This document shows, piece after piece, positions 18,435 through 27,906 of a DNA stretch of 64,000 bases (within the stretch, counting starts at the first letter, position 1; every line of letters starts with the position of its first letter). This DNA comes from Sphingomonadales bacterium 32-65-25 (GTDB lineage: Bacteria; Pseudomonadota; Alphaproteobacteria; Sphingomonadales; Sphingomonadaceae), in NCBI GenBank assembly GCA_002280855.1, contig NCEU01000002.1:62001-126000 (forward strand). Reading direction: 5' to 3'. The notes below the pieces were generated by a model. It saw only the letters and a program-made list of their open reading frames with translations. It was not told the origin of the DNA and searched no databases. The position numbers were made by a program, and so were the translations under genes.

Positions 18435-19469
18435 ATGCACTTTCTCGATCAGGCCAAGATTTTCGTTGCCTCCGGTACCGGGGGTGATGGGGCCGTGTCG
18501 TTCCGGCGCGAGAAGTTCGTGGAATATGGCGGCCCCGATGGCGGCGACGGCGGCAAGGGCGGTGACATCATTTTCGAATGTGTCGATGGCCTCAATACGC
18601 TGATCGATTTCCGCTACACCCAGCATTTCAAGGCCAAGCGCGGCGCCCACGGCATGGGCCGCAACCGCACCGGGCCGGGCGGCGATGATCTGCTGATCAA
18701 GGTGCCGGTAGGCACGCAGATTCTGGCCGATGATGAAGACCGCACGCTGATCGTCGACATGACCCGCGTTGGCCAGCGCGCCATCCTGATGAAGGGCGGC
18801 GACGGCGGCAAGGGCAACGACCACTACAAAACCAGTACCAACCGCGCGCCGCGCCAGTTCCAGGCCGGTTTTCCGGGCAAGGAAATGTGGATCTGGCTGC
18901 GGCTGAAGCTGCTGGCCGATGTAGGCTTGGTCGGGCAGCCGAACGCCGGCAAGTCCAGCCTGATCAATGCCATTTCCAACACCAAGGCCAAGGTTGGCAA
19001 TTATGCCTTCACGACGTTGAAGCCGCAGCTGGGCGTTGTCGCCCACAAGGGCCAGGAACTGGTGATGGCCGATATTCCCGGCCTCATCGCCGGCGCCGCC
19101 GATGGTGTGGGCATCGGTGACCGCTTCCTTGGCCATATCGAGCGCTGCCGCGTGCTGCTGCACCTGGTCGATGCCAGCCAGCCTGGCCCGGTCGACCAAT
19201 GGCGCGTGGTGCGCGAAGAACTGGCGGCCTATGGTGGCGGGCTTGAAAACAAGCCGGAGATTCTCGCCTTGTCCAAGGTCGATCTGGTCACGCCGCAGGC
19301 TTTGGCCGCCAAGAAGCGCGCGCTGGAAAAGGCGAGCGGTCAGCATGTCTACACCGTCAGCGCCGCCACCACGCAGGGCGTCGAGCCAGTGCTCGACAAG
19401 CTGATGGAGATCGCCGGCCGCGCGCAGGCGATGAAGGTGGAATCGGACAAATCGTGGTCGCCGCTCTAG
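18435..19469 (+). CDS. obgE: GTPase Obg/CgtA
   Basis: 344-residue ribosome-associated GTPase linked to 50S maturation and growth control. The glycine-rich Obg fold (about 1-158, with SFRREKFVEYGGPDGGDGGKGGD) is followed by the G domain: G1 VGQPNAGKSSLIN, switch YAFTTLKPQLGVV, G3 DIPGLIAGAADGVGIG and G4 LSKVDLV. The C-terminal OCT-type extension is minimal. The next gene, proB, overlaps its end by 16 bp. Confidence 0.97.
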   Translation: MHFLDQAKIFVASGTGGDGAVSFRREKFVEYGGPDGGDGGKGGDIIFECVDGLNTLIDFRYTQHFKAKRGAHGMGRNRTGPGGDDLLIKVPVGTQILADDEDRTLIVDMTRVGQRAILMKGGDGGKGNDHYKTSTNRAPRQFQAGFPGKEMWIWLRLKLLADVGLVGQPNAGKSSLINAISNTKAKVGNYAFTTLKPQLGVVAHKGQELVMADIPGLIAGAADGVGIGDRFLGHIERCRVLLHLVDASQPGPVDQWRVVREELAAYGGGLENKPEILALSKVDLVTPQALAAKKRALEKASGQHVYTVSAATTQGVEPVLDKLMEIAGRAQAMKVESDKSWSPL

Positions 19470-20599
19470 ACGCCATCCCGGCTCGCCAGTTCGACCCGGC
19501 CAACTGCCCGCGGCTGGTGGTAAAGATTGGCTCGTCCCTGCTTGTGGATGCAGCGGGCGCGGTGCGCAGCGAGTGGCTGGCCGGCATGGTCGCTGATATC
19601 GCCGAACGCCGCCAACAGGGCCAGCAGATCGTCATTGTGTCGTCCGGCGCCATTGCCCTGGGGGCGCGTCGGCTGGGCCTGGAAAAGGGCGGCCGCGCCA
19701 GCCTTGAAGACGCGCAGGCCGCTGCCGCCGTCGGGCAGGTGGCACTGGCGGGCGTATGGGAAGCCTTGCTGGCCGCACAGGGCCTGACGGCGGCACAGGT
19801 GCTGCTGACGCTGGGCGATCTGGAAGACCGGCGGCGCTATCTCAACGTCGCGGCCACCATTGCCCGCCTGCTCGATCTGGGCGCGGTGCCAGTGCTGAAC
19901 GAGAATGACACGGTGGCCACCACCGAAATCCGCTTTGGCGACAATGATCGGCTGGCCGCGCGCGCGGCCCAGGCGGCGGGGGCGAGCGGGGTGATCCTGC
20001 TGTCCGACGTTGATGGTCTCTACACTGCCAATCCGGCCACCAATCCCACCGCGCAACGCCTGTCGGTGGTGAAGTCGCTCACCCCCGACATCATGGCGAT
20101 GGCAACCGGCGAAACCCGGTCGGGCATGGGTTCGGGCGGCATGGCGGCAAAACTGCTCGCCGCACGCATGGCCGGGGCCGCCGGCATCGCGCTGGCGATC
20201 TGCGATGGCCGGGTGGAACGGCCGTTGACCCATTTTGCAACCCATTGTGGTGGAACGCTTTTTCTGCCGCCGCGCGCGGCCAAGGGCCGCAAGGCCTGGC
20301 TGGCCGGGCGAATCACGGTGGCTGGTGCGCTGGTGGTTGATGCCGGCGCTGCTGTGGCGCTGAAGCGCGGCGCGTCGTTGCTCGCCGCTGGCGTGCGCGG
20401 TGTGGATGGGCGGTTCAAGCGCGGTGACGTGGTGGCGATCATGGGCCCTGCAGGCGAACTGCTCGGCCGCGGGCTGGCCGGCTATGATGCCGAAGATGCG
20501 TTCAAGATCATGGGTTTGCGCAATGAAGCGCAGGGCTCGGTGCTGGGCTATGCGCCGCGTGCCGCCCTGGTTCATGCTGATCATCTGGTGCTGATATGA
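19454..20599 (+). CDS. proB: glutamate 5-kinase
   Basis: 381-residue enzyme phosphorylating glutamate, the first step of proline synthesis. The amino-acid kinase domain shows [34 protein letters not shown] and [15 protein letters not shown] with [16 protein letters not shown]-terminal PUA domain begins near residue 285. The start is a GTG inside the end of obgE (16 bp overlap). Its stop overlaps the proA start (ATGA), so obgE-proB-proA are probably one unit. Confidence 0.96.
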   Translation: MVAALDAIPARQFDPANCPRLVVKIGSSLLVDAAGAVRSEWLAGMVADIAERRQQGQQIVIVSSGAIALGARRLGLEKGGRASLEDAQAAAAVGQVALAGVWEALLAAQGLTAAQVLLTLGDLEDRRRYLNVAATIARLLDLGAVPVLNENDTVATTEIRFGDNDRLAARAAQAAGASGVILLSDVDGLYTANPATNPTAQRLSVVKSLTPDIMAMATGETRSGMGSGGMAAKLLAARMAGAAGIALAICDGRVERPLTHFATHCGGTLFLPPRAAKGRKAWLAGRITVAGALVVDAGAAVALKRGASLLAAGVRGVDGRFKRGDVVAIMGPAGELLGRGLAGYDAEDAFKIMGLRNEAQGSVLGYAPRAALVHADHLVLI

Positions 20600-21843
20600 G
20601 CCTGATTGCCGATATGGCCCGCGCGGCGCGGTTGGCCCTGCCGACGCTGGCCGCAGCGCCGACCGGGCAGAAGGCGCTGGCGATTCGCACGGCGGCCGAT
20701 GCGATCCGGGCCCGCAGTGAAGAGCTGCTCAGCGCCAACGCGACCGATGTGGCGGCGGCAAAAGCGGCCGGAATGTCGCCGGCACTGGTCGATCGGCTGG
20801 CGCTGGATGCCGGCCGTGTCACGGCGGTTGCCGGCGGTGTCACGGCGGTTGCCGGCCTTGCAGATCCGGTGGGCGCGGCGATCGCGCGCTGGAGCCAACC
20901 CAATGGCCTGCAGTTCGAACGCGTGCGGGTGCCGCTGGGCGTCATCGGCATCATCTATGAAAGCCGGCCGGGCGTGACCGCCGATGCCGCAGCCCTGTGC
21001 CTGATGGCCGGCAACGCCTGCCTGTTGCGCGGGGGTTCGGAAGCGGCGCGGTCGAACGCCGTGCTGTTGGATTGCATGGCCCACGGCCTGCGCGAAGCAG
21101 GCCTGCCGGCCGCCGCCGTCCAGATGGTGCCGGCCGGAGATCGGGCGCTGGTCGGCGAGATGCTGGCCGCGCATGGCCTGATCGACGTGATCATCCCGCG
21201 CGGCGGCAAGGGGCTGGTGGCGCGCGTGCAAGCCGAGGCGCGGGTGCCTGTGCTGGCGCATCTGGATGGCATCAATCATGTCTATGTCGATGCCAGCGCC
21301 AATCCCGAAAAGGCCGTGGCGATCGTGATCAACAGCAAGCTGCGGCGCACGGCGGTGTGCGGATCAATGGAGACGCTGCTGATCGATGCTGCGGCGCCCG
21401 CCGCGCTGAAGCAGCGACTGGTGAAGGCGCTGCTGGAGGGGCCGTGCGAAGTGCGCGGCGATGCAGCGGTGCAGACGCTCGATGCCCGCGTCTTGCCGGC
21501 CTCGCCGCAGGATTGGGACACCGAATATCTCGACGCAATCGCCAGCGTCGCTGAAGTCACCGGCGTCGATGGCGCCATCGCCCATATCGCCGCCCACGGC
21601 AGCCAGCACACCGATTCGATCGTGGCCGAAGATGCCGCCGTGGCCGAGCGGTTCCTGGCCCGGGTCGATTCGGCGATTGTGCTGCACAATGCCTCCACCC
21701 AGTTTGCCGATGGCGGGGAATTCGGCTTTGGTGCCGAAATCGGCATCGCGACGGGCCGCCTGCACGCCCGCGGCCCGGTGGCGCTGGAGGGCTTGACGAT
21801 CTTCAAGACCATCGTGCGTGGGTCGGGCCAGGTTCGGCCCTGA
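20596..21843 (+). CDS. proA: gamma-glutamyl phosphate reductase
   Basis: 415-residue NADPH-dependent reductase, the second step of proline synthesis. It has the ProA blocks [47 protein letters not shown], and the catalytic cysteine region [15 protein letters not shown]. Length is normal for the family. It is coupled to proB upstream, and its stop overlaps the nadD start by one base. Confidence 0.97.
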   Translation: MSLIADMARAARLALPTLAAAPTGQKALAIRTAADAIRARSEELLSANATDVAAAKAAGMSPALVDRLALDAGRVTAVAGGVTAVAGLADPVGAAIARWSQPNGLQFERVRVPLGVIGIIYESRPGVTADAAALCLMAGNACLLRGGSEAARSNAVLLDCMAHGLREAGLPAAAVQMVPAGDRALVGEMLAAHGLIDVIIPRGGKGLVARVQAEARVPVLAHLDGINHVYVDASANPEKAVAIVINSKLRRTAVCGSMETLLIDAAAPAALKQRLVKALLEGPCEVRGDAAVQTLDARVLPASPQDWDTEYLDAIASVAEVTGVDGAIAHIAAHGSQHTDSIVAEDAAVAERFLARVDSAIVLHNASTQFADGGEFGFGAEIGIATGRLHARGPVALEGLTIFKTIVRGSGQVRP

Positions 21844-22448
21844 TGGCCCGCATCGGCCTTCTGGGCGGCAGCTTCAATCCGGCGCACCGCGCGCACCGGC
21901 ATATCAGCCTGGTGGCACTGCAGCAGTTGCGGCTCGACGCCGTCTGGTGGCTGGTTTCGCCGCTCAACCCGTTGAAATCGGCGGCCGGCATGGCGCCGCT
22001 GGCCACGCGGGTGGCACGGGCGAAGGCCGTCGCCCTTCACCCGCGCATCAAGGTGACCGCGCTGGAAGAACAGCTTGGCACGCGCTTTGCCGTCGACACG
22101 GTGGCCGCCTTGCAGCGCCGCTTTCCGCAGCACCAGTTCGTCTGGCTGGCCGGCAGTGACATCGTTGGCGAACTGCACCGCTGGCGGCACTGGCGGCATT
22201 TCCTGCGTGCCGTGCCGCTCGCCGTCGTGCCGCGCCCCGGCGTTTCGCTGCTTGGCGCCCCGGCGCTGAGCTGGTCCGGCTGGTCGCCAGCCAAGCCTTC
22301 ACGCTGGACGCAGGCCGCTCTGCCGGCGATAATCAGCTTGCACTCCCGTTTGCGGCCGGAATCGGCTACAGAGATCCGCAACGCCGATCCCGGCTGGGCC
22401 AAAGACGCCCGATTTGATGAAAAGGCACGTTCGTTTGACCAAGACTGA
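21843..22448 (+). CDS. nadD: nicotinate-nucleotide adenylyltransferase
   Basis: 201-residue enzyme making nicotinate adenine dinucleotide in NAD synthesis. The nucleotidyltransferase fingerprint GLLGGSFNPAHRAHRHIS is clear, followed by WWLVSPLNPLK, FVWLAGSDIVGELHRWRHW and VPRPG. The canonical C-terminal ISSTxIR motif is not clearly visible and the tail is short; sphingomonad NadD proteins often look this way. The ATG overlaps the proA stop, and the 3' end overlaps rsfS by about 30 bp. Confidence 0.9.
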   Translation: MARIGLLGGSFNPAHRAHRHISLVALQQLRLDAVWWLVSPLNPLKSAAGMAPLATRVARAKAVALHPRIKVTALEEQLGTRFAVDTVAALQRRFPQHQFVWLAGSDIVGELHRWRHWRHFLRAVPLAVVPRPGVSLLGAPALSWSGWSPAKPSRWTQAALPAIISLHSRLRPESATEIRNADPGWAKDARFDEKARSFDQD

Positions 22449-22833
22449 CCGCGTGGACGAGCTCCACGCCATGATCATGAAGAGCCTTGACGATGATCAG
22501 GCCGTGGATCCCGTTTCCATCCCGCTGGCCGGCAAGACCAGCATCGCCGATTTCATGGTGATCGCCAGCGGCCGCAGTGGCCGGCAGGTGGCATCGATGG
22601 CGGTGAAGATTGCCGACAAGATGAAGGCCGATTTCCGCCGCACCGCCCGTGTGCAGGGCTTGCCGGCGGCGGACTGGGTGCTGATCGATTGCGGAGACAT
22701 CATCGTTCACCTGTTCCGCCCGGATGTGCGCGCCTTTTACAATCTGGAAAAGATGTGGGGCCTGGATGATGCGCCCAATCCGTCGCCGGCCTTTGCGCCG
22801 ATTGATGGCCCCGTGGTCGCCACCCCGCGCTGA
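22417..22833 (+). CDS. rsfS: ribosomal silencing factor RsfS
   Basis: 138-residue DUF143 protein that binds L14 and blocks subunit joining when nutrients run low. It shows SLDDDQAVDPVSIPLAGKTSIADFMVIASGRSGRQV and the DWVLIDCGDIIVHLFRPDVRAFYNLEKMW block. The ATG at 22417 lies inside nadD; a TTG at 22435 preceded by AAAAGG is an alternative that would give a more typical N-terminus. It is conserved next to nadD and rlmH. Confidence 0.93.
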   Translation: MKRHVRLTKTDRVDELHAMIMKSLDDDQAVDPVSIPLAGKTSIADFMVIASGRSGRQVASMAVKIADKMKADFRRTARVQGLPAADWVLIDCGDIIVHLFRPDVRAFYNLEKMWGLDDAPNPSPAFAPIDGPVVATPR

Positions 22834-22836
22834 GCG

Positions 22837-23262
22837 GTGAAGCTGCACATCATCGCGCGCGGCCGCATCGGCCAATCGCCGGAAGCTGAGCTGGTGGAAC
22901 GTTATGCGCAGCGGCTGCGCGGCCGGCTGGTGGTGACGGAAATTGGCGACACCGCGCCCTGGCCGCTGTTCGGCATTCATCTCGGGCCCGGCCGCACCGT
23001 GGCGCTGGATGAACGCGGCCGCGATCTGCCTTCCACCGATCTGGCCGCCCTGCTGGCGCGCTGGCGTGATGATGGGGTGCGGGAAACGCGCTTCCTGATC
23101 GGCGCCGCCGATGGCCATGATGCCGCCACGCGGGACAAGGCCGATCTGCTGCTGGGCTTTGGCCGGGCGACCTGGCCGCACATGCTGGTGCGCGCCATGC
23201 TGGCCGAGCAACTGTATCGCGCGCTCTCCATCCTTGATGGCCATCCCTATCACCGCGAGTGA
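22837..23262 (+). CDS. rlmH: 23S rRNA (pseudouridine1915-N3)-methyltransferase RlmH
   Basis: 141-residue SPOUT methyltransferase. Visible are the MKLHIIARGRIG start, VALDERGRDLPSTDLAALLARW, FLIGAADGHD and the C-terminal SAM-binding knot LLGFGRATWPHMLVRAMLAEQLYRALSILDGHPYHRE. The start is GTG, 3 bp after the rsfS stop. The order nadD-rsfS-rlmH is widely conserved. Confidence 0.95.
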   Translation: MKLHIIARGRIGQSPEAELVERYAQRLRGRLVVTEIGDTAPWPLFGIHLGPGRTVALDERGRDLPSTDLAALLARWRDDGVRETRFLIGAADGHDAATRDKADLLLGFGRATWPHMLVRAMLAEQLYRALSILDGHPYHRE

Positions 23263-23356
23263 CACCCGGTTCACCGGCCCGCAAGGCCGCAGGGAGTAGC
23301 GCTGTGTGTCACTTCTGTTATCCTCTGTCCTTCTTCATGCGTGAGTCTGCTGTCCG

Positions 23357-24736
23357 ATGAGCCTGAACAAGAGCTGGAAGATTGCGCTGCCGCTGGCGGC
23401 TTTGGCGCTGGTACCGGCTTATGCCGCCGTGCAGGCCGCCGCCGAAACCGATACCTACAAGGAACTCGACGCGTTGATGGACGTGTTCGAGCGGGTGCGC
23501 GTGACCTATGTGGACAAGGTGGACGACAAGACGCTGATCCGCGGTGCCATCAATGGCATGCTGTCCAGCCTTGATCCGCACTCCGGTTACCTGGATGGCC
23601 GCGATTACGCCAATCTGAAGCAGACGACTGATGGCGAGTATTCGGGCCTTGGCCTCACCGTCACCTCCGAAGACGGTGCGGTGAAGGTGGTAACGCCCAC
23701 CGATGACACGCCGGCCGCCAAGGCCGGCATCAAGGCCGGGGACTATGTCACCCACCTTGATGATGAACTGATCTATGGCGGCACGCTGAACGAAGCGGTC
23801 GACAAGATGCGTGGGCTTGCCGGCACCAAGATCAAGCTGACCATTGTGCGCCAGGGCGAACCCAAGCCGCTGGAATTCACCCTCACCCGCGAAGTGGTGG
23901 TGATCAAGCCGGTGAAGTGGGAAACGCGGGGCAATGTTGGCCTCATCCGCATTTCCACGTTCAACAACAAGACCGGTGATGCAACGCGTGCCGCTGTTGA
24001 AGGCATCAGGGCCAAGCTGGGCACCGGCGTGGTTGGCTATGTCGTCGATCTGCGGTCCAACCCCGGTGGCCTGCTCGATGAAGCCATCAAGGTGTCGGAC
24101 GTGTTTCTCGATGCCGGCGAAGTGGTTTCGGAACGGCGCCGGGCCAAGAATGATATTGATCGCTATTTCGCCAAGGCCGGTGATCTGACCGACGGCAAGC
24201 CGGTGGTGGTGCTGGTGGATGAAGGCAGTGCCTCGGCCGCCGAGATCGTGGCCGGCGCGCTGCAGGATCACCGCCGGGCCATCGTGCTGGGCCAGCGCAG
24301 CTTCGGCAAGGGCAGCGTGCAGACCGTCTATCCGCTTTCCGCCGAAACCGCGTTGCGGCTGACGACCGCCCGCTATTTCACGCCATCGGGCCGCAGCGTG
24401 CAGGAAAACGGCATCGAACCCGATATCCAGGTGCCGCAGCTTTCCGATGCGCGCGTTTCCGAACGCAAGCCGCTGCGCGAAGCCGATCTGAAGAAGCATC
24501 TGATCAACGAGATCAAGGACGCCACCGCCAAGCTGGTCGAGCAGGACGGCCAGGCCGATCCGCGCTTCCTGGCCAAGGCCGAGGATCTGAAGGCCAAGGG
24601 CGTGCTGGATTATCAGCAGGATTATGCCATCCGCCTACTGGGCCGGTTGGCACCGCCCGCGCTGCCAGCGGTGCAGGTGGCTGGCCCAGTGCCGGGGCAA
24701 GCCGCTGGGGCAGCGCCGCGCACCGCCTCGCGGTGA
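23357..24736 (+). CDS. C-terminal processing peptidase (S41 family)
   Basis: 459-residue exported serine protease of the CtpA/Prc type. It has a signal peptide (LPLAALALVPAYAAVQAAA), an N-terminal helical part (residues 30-85), a PDZ domain (about 90-175) and the S41 catalytic core. The Ser-Lys dyad is visible as GSASAAEIVAGALQD (S293) and SFGKGSVQ (K318), 25 residues apart as in Prc. RSNPGGLLDEA is also present. The C-terminus is Pro/Ala/Gly-rich. Likely substrates are periplasmic proteins or envelope hydrolases. It follows rlmH by 94 bp. Confidence 0.93.
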   Translation: MSLNKSWKIALPLAALALVPAYAAVQAAAETDTYKELDALMDVFERVRVTYVDKVDDKTLIRGAINGMLSSLDPHSGYLDGRDYANLKQTTDGEYSGLGLTVTSEDGAVKVVTPTDDTPAAKAGIKAGDYVTHLDDELIYGGTLNEAVDKMRGLAGTKIKLTIVRQGEPKPLEFTLTREVVVIKPVKWETRGNVGLIRISTFNNKTGDATRAAVEGIRAKLGTGVVGYVVDLRSNPGGLLDEAIKVSDVFLDAGEVVSERRRAKNDIDRYFAKAGDLTDGKPVVVLVDEGSASAAEIVAGALQDHRRAIVLGQRSFGKGSVQTVYPLSAETALRLTTARYFTPSGRSVQENGIEPDIQVPQLSDARVSERKPLREADLKKHLINEIKDATAKLVEQDGQADPRFLAKAEDLKAKGVLDYQQDYAIRLLGRLAPPALPAVQVAGPVPGQAAGAAPRTASR

Positions 24737-24802
24737 TTGCACCTGTCACACACGCCGGCTAAGCCCTGAGGCAGATTTCATCCGCGAAGGATTTCGCCGC
24801 CC

Positions 24803-25384
24803 GTGTTGCGCCGCCTGTATGATTGGACTTTGGCCAAGGCCGCTGGCCCCGGAGCCGAACGCTGGCTGGCGGGCATCAGCTTTGCTGACAGCAGCTTCTT
24901 CCCGGTGCCGCCCGATGTCATGCAGATCCCGATGTCGATCGCGCGGCCGGAACGCTCGTTGCGCTATGCGGCGGTGTCCACGGTCGCTTCGGTGGCCGGC
25001 GCGCTGTTGGGCTATGTGATCGGCGCCGTACTCTATCAGACGATCGGCGTGCCGCTGCTGTCCTTGTATGGCTATGAAGACAAGTTCGTGGCCTTTGCCG
25101 CCGATATCAAGGCCAATGGCTTCCTGTGGATGCTGGCCTTTGCCTTTCTGCCGATCCCCTACAAGGTGGCGACCATTGCCGCCGGTTCAGTATCGCTGTC
25201 GATCCCGGTGCTGATCGCGGCGTCCATCTTGGGTCGGGGCGGGCGGTTTTTCCTGGTGGCGCTGGTGTTGAAGCGGTTCGGCGCGCAGGCGCAGGTGCTG
25301 ATCGATCGCTATTTCAACGCGCTGGCGATCACCGCCACGGCGCTGTTTGTGGGTGGTTTTGTTGTTGTCCGCTATGCGTTCTGA
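24803..25384 (+). CDS. YqaA-type VTT-domain membrane protein
   Basis: 193-residue inner-membrane protein of the DedA/VTT superfamily, YqaA branch. It has FADSSFFPVPPDVMQIPMSIARPERSLRYA near the N-terminus, then AFLPIPYKVATIAAGSVSLSIPVLIAASILGRGGRFFLVA, the conserved Gly/Pro/Arg block of the family. The start is GTG at 24803. VTT proteins are linked to lipid scrambling or transport, but YqaA's role is unknown. The end overlaps dsbB by 11 bp. Confidence 0.87.
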   Translation: MLRRLYDWTLAKAAGPGAERWLAGISFADSSFFPVPPDVMQIPMSIARPERSLRYAAVSTVASVAGALLGYVIGAVLYQTIGVPLLSLYGYEDKFVAFAADIKANGFLWMLAFAFLPIPYKVATIAAGSVSLSIPVLIAASILGRGGRFFLVALVLKRFGAQAQVLIDRYFNALAITATALFVGGFVVVRYAF

Positions 25385-25865
25385 AGGGCCGGCACTGGTG
25401 CTGACTGGCAGCCTGGCGCTGCTGGCTGGCGCCTACGGCTTCGAGATGATCGGCGGGCTGGTGCCGTGCGAGATGTGCTGGTGGCAACGCTGGGCACTGA
25501 TGGCCACCGCCTTCTTTGCCGCCGATGCGCTGCTGCTGGGCATGGTGGCGCGCCGCCAGCCAGCGATGGCCCCGGTGGTGACGGCAACGGCCTGGGTGGC
25601 CATCCTCGGTCTTGCCAGCAACGCCGGCATCGCCCTGTTTCATGCCGGGGTGGAGCAGAAATGGTGGCAGGGCCTCACCCGCTGCACGGCACCACCGGTG
25701 GCCGGCGATGCCAAATCGATGATGGCCGACATATTGGCGCAGCCGCTGGTGCGCTGCGACGCCATACCATGGCAAATGTTCGGAATTTCCATGGCAGGGT
25801 GGAATTTCATCGTCTCCCTGATTCTGGTTGGAGCCGCCACATGGCTGATGCTGAAACCCCGATAA
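25374..25865 (+). CDS. dsbB: disulfide bond formation protein DsbB
   Basis: 163-residue inner-membrane quinone reductase that reoxidises DsbA. Four membrane helices are predicted. The first redox pair is CEMC near residue 32 after the conserved LVP, followed by WWQRW. The second periplasmic loop has RCTAPP and VRCDAIPWQMFGISMAGWN, giving the other cysteine pair. The ATG at 25374 is chosen because the longer version would start inside the previous membrane gene. The end overlaps coq7 by 25 bp. Confidence 0.92.
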   Translation: MRSEGPALVLTGSLALLAGAYGFEMIGGLVPCEMCWWQRWALMATAFFAADALLLGMVARRQPAMAPVVTATAWVAILGLASNAGIALFHAGVEQKWWQGLTRCTAPPVAGDAKSMMADILAQPLVRCDAIPWQMFGISMAGWNFIVSLILVGAATWLMLKPR

Positions 25866-26413
25866 AGTCCCCCCCGAGCGGTAAACGTCACCTGCCCGGT
25901 GACCGCCGCCCCGATACGCGCGCCATGATCCGTGTCGATCAGGCCGGCGAAACCGGCGCGGCGCGCATCTATGCCGGGCAACTGGCAGTGATGGGCGGCC
26001 GCCATGCCATGGCCGGCGAAATCCGCCACATGGCGCACCAGGAGCAACGGCATCTGGATGGCATGAACGCCGTGATGGCGCGGCGCGGCGTGCGGCCCAC
26101 AGTGTTCGGGCCGTTCTGGCATGTCGCCGGCTTTGCGCTGGGTGCCGGCACCGCGCTGCTAGGGCCGAAGGCGGCGATGGCCTGCACCGAAGCGGTCGAA
26201 ACCGTGATCGACGAACATTATGGCGAGCAGACCGAGGCGCTGGCTGATGGCAGCGATCCCGAGTTGAAGGCGATGATTGACGACTATCGCGCCGACGAAG
26301 TGGAGCACCGCGAGGCGGCGGCCGCCCATACCGGTGGCGGAGCCTTTCCGGTGCTCGAATCCATCATCCGCGCCGGCTGCCGCACCGCCATCGCGGTGGC
26401 GAAGCGGATTTAA
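25841..26413 (+). CDS. coq7: demethoxyubiquinone hydroxylase (COQ7 family)
   Basis: 190-residue di-iron carboxylate hydroxylase of ubiquinone synthesis. The ligands sit in RVDQAGETGAARIYAGQ, the HQEQRHLDG helix (ExxH) and the C-terminal DEVEHREAAA helix, with a further glutamate in EAVETVIDEHYGEQ. Two internal helices dip into the membrane in this family. The start at 25841 lies inside dsbB. Pairing with dsbB fits shared use of ubiquinone, though that is inference. It converges with hspQ, overlapping by 4 bp. Confidence 0.93.
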   Translation: MADAETPIKSPPSGKRHLPGDRRPDTRAMIRVDQAGETGAARIYAGQLAVMGGRHAMAGEIRHMAHQEQRHLDGMNAVMARRGVRPTVFGPFWHVAGFALGAGTALLGPKAAMACTEAVETVIDEHYGEQTEALADGSDPELKAMIDDYRADEVEHREAAAAHTGGGAFPVLESIIRAGCRTAIAVAKRI

Positions 26414-26793
26414 TTGCGGATCTGATCGCGCAATTGGTAGCGGCCGTTCACCCGGCCGGTAAACATCTGTGTCACACCCGGATGGCCAATCGGATCGCCT
26501 TCGCCATCAGGCAGCAGATTCTGCTGGCTGACATAGGCGACATAGGCCGATTCCTCGTTCTCGGCGAACAGATGGTAGAACGGCTGGTTCTTGTGGGGCC
26601 GGATTGCTTCGGGGATGGATTGCCACCATTCCTCCGTGTTGTTGAACACCGGATCGACATCGAAGATCACACCGCGGAAGGCGAACACCCGGTGCTGCAC
26701 AACATCGCCAATGGTGAAGGTCGCCGGGGTCGGCGTTTCAACGGAGGCTTCGGGGGCGGCGCGGGCGATCATCGATTTCCAATCGGGCATCAT
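26410..26793 (-). CDS. hspQ: heat shock protein HspQ (hemimethylated DNA-binding YccV family)
   Basis: 127-residue protein. It shows FTIGDVVQHRVFAFRGVIFDVDPVFNN, EEWWQSIPEAIRPHKNQPFYHLFAENEESAYVAYVSQQNLLPD and a C-terminal helix. In E. coli HspQ is a heat-induced adaptor for Lon and binds hemimethylated DNA. The ATGs at 26793 and 26790 lie about 9-12 bp from the predicted -10 box, so the mRNA may be nearly leaderless. It converges with coq7. Confidence 0.9.
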   Translation of the reverse strand: MMPDWKSMIARAAPEASVETPTPATFTIGDVVQHRVFAFRGVIFDVDPVFNNTEEWWQSIPEAIRPHKNQPFYHLFAENEESAYVAYVSQQNLLPDGEGDPIGHPGVTQMFTGRVNGRYQLRDQIRN

Positions 26794-26801
26794 GCAACTG
26801 C

Positions 26802-26829
26802 AATATAGGACGTCGCGCGCAGACGTGAA
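26802..26829 (-). promoter_or_regulatory. predicted hspQ promoter
   Basis: On the - strand TTCACG (26829-26824) and TATATT (26807-26802) are separated by 16 bp. The start point would fall only a few bases before the hspQ ATG. The -35 box is not a clear heat-shock (RpoH) box. Confidence 0.45.
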
Positions 26830-26877
26830 GGGGTAGTGGTGTCGCGCACGCCTGTACAAAATGCAGCAAAGCCGGGC

Positions 26878-26906
26878 TTGGCAGGCCCCGTCCCCTCCGC
26901 TATACG
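26878..26906 (+). promoter_or_regulatory. predicted promoter of the tRNA-Ser gene
   Basis: TTGGCA (26878-26883) and TATACG (26901-26906) are separated by 17 bp. The predicted start is about 43 bp upstream of the mature tRNA 5' end. Confidence 0.6.
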
Positions 26907-26955
26907 CCGCCCCTCGACCCGGACAGCGGCCCAGCCACCGTCCGGCGCGCTTCGC

Positions 26956-27045
<90 letters not shown>

Positions 27046-27206
27046 CTTCCTCCTCCCAAGCCATGCCAGCCGTGCGGGTTTCTGCACCCATACGCGCGCG
27101 TGCCATTAGGTGGGGCCTGCCTCCCGGTGCCGGCGCATCGGGGACAAGTCAGCTCGAAAGCGGGCCTAGCTTCAAAAGGTTGCGGGGGTCATGAATGCCA
27201 GCCTGT

Positions 27207-27256
27207 GGGGAGTTTCCCGGCCAATCGGGGGCGAGCGGGCGCGCGTCATTACGGGG
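27207..27256 (+). repeat. degenerate repeat A, copy 1
   Basis: Begins GGGGAGTTTC and ends GCGCGTCATTACGGGG. The same two ends, with a diverged and slightly shorter middle, recur at 28508-28555. Both copies flank the regulator/membrane gene pair. Function unknown. Confidence 0.45.
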
Positions 27257-27318
27257 GAGGTCAGGAGTTTCGGCAGGCATCGCACGAGTGCGTGTGACAA
27301 TACGCGAGGTTTGAGCTG

Positions 27319-27906
27319 TCACCGCCGCCGTGCGAGCGAAAATGACAGAGCGATTGATAGCAGGCCGAGGATCACGACGATCCCGAGCGTGTCACCGACA
27401 AACACCGTCAGGATCTGTACGGGATTCCCGTCGAATCGTCCGGCAAGTGCAAGATAACCGTTGAGGATCAGAGCATTCGACAGCGCGCTCGCCAACGACA
27501 GGCTACAGATGTCGCTGGCCCTCAGGTTGCTCAGATCGCGGGTGATAAGGCCTAGGCGGCGATAGATCTGCACAACGAGGAACGGCGCCAAACCCGATGT
27601 GAGGGCAAGGCCCGCATTGTACATCCATGGTTCGGCCGAATTCCCTGAGGTGAGCAGGAATGCGCCTAAGAACAGACCGATCACACCCGTCTTTTCGAAC
27701 AGCAAGACGGCCATAAGGCGGATCGCTGCGGGTAAGAAAATCCAGTTGGCACGCACGGAGTGTCGACTATCAGCGAAAAAACTCTCGTTGGCCGTAAAGG
27801 CGGCAATCCAGATGAACGCAATAAGGACGGCTGTCGCAGAATTCTTAGCGTATCGGATCAAACCAAATATCCCCAATGAATGATCAGAAAATCTGACCCA
27901 ATGCAT
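27319..27906 (-). CDS. polytopic membrane protein, MASE1-like, unknown function
   Basis: 195-residue protein with about five predicted membrane helices. The block FLPAAIRLMAVLLFEKTGVIGLFLGAFL resembles the arginine-containing segment of MASE1-type integral membrane sensor domains, but no output domain (kinase, GGDEF) follows. The start at 27906 overlaps the upstream regulator gene by 23 bp; a longer form from 27954 is possible. It pairs with the winged-helix gene and may be its target or sensor, by inference. Base composition is AT-richer than the core genome. Confidence 0.55.
   Translation of the reverse strand: MHWVRFSDHSLGIFGLIRYAKNSATAVLIAFIWIAAFTANESFFADSRHSVRANWIFLPAAIRLMAVLLFEKTGVIGLFLGAFLLTSGNSAEPWMYNAGLALTSGLAPFLVVQIYRRLGLITRDLSNLRASDICSLSLASALSNALILNGYLALAGRFDGNPVQILTVFVGDTLGIVVILGLLSIALSFSLARRR

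Noticed and set aside
20818..20856. Apparent 21 bp tandem duplication in proA (VTAVAGG repeated as VTAVAGL)
   Set aside because: The ProA family has the same number of residues between the conserved Arg and DPVG here, so there is no insertion; the DNA similarity reflects codon use in an alanine-rich helix.
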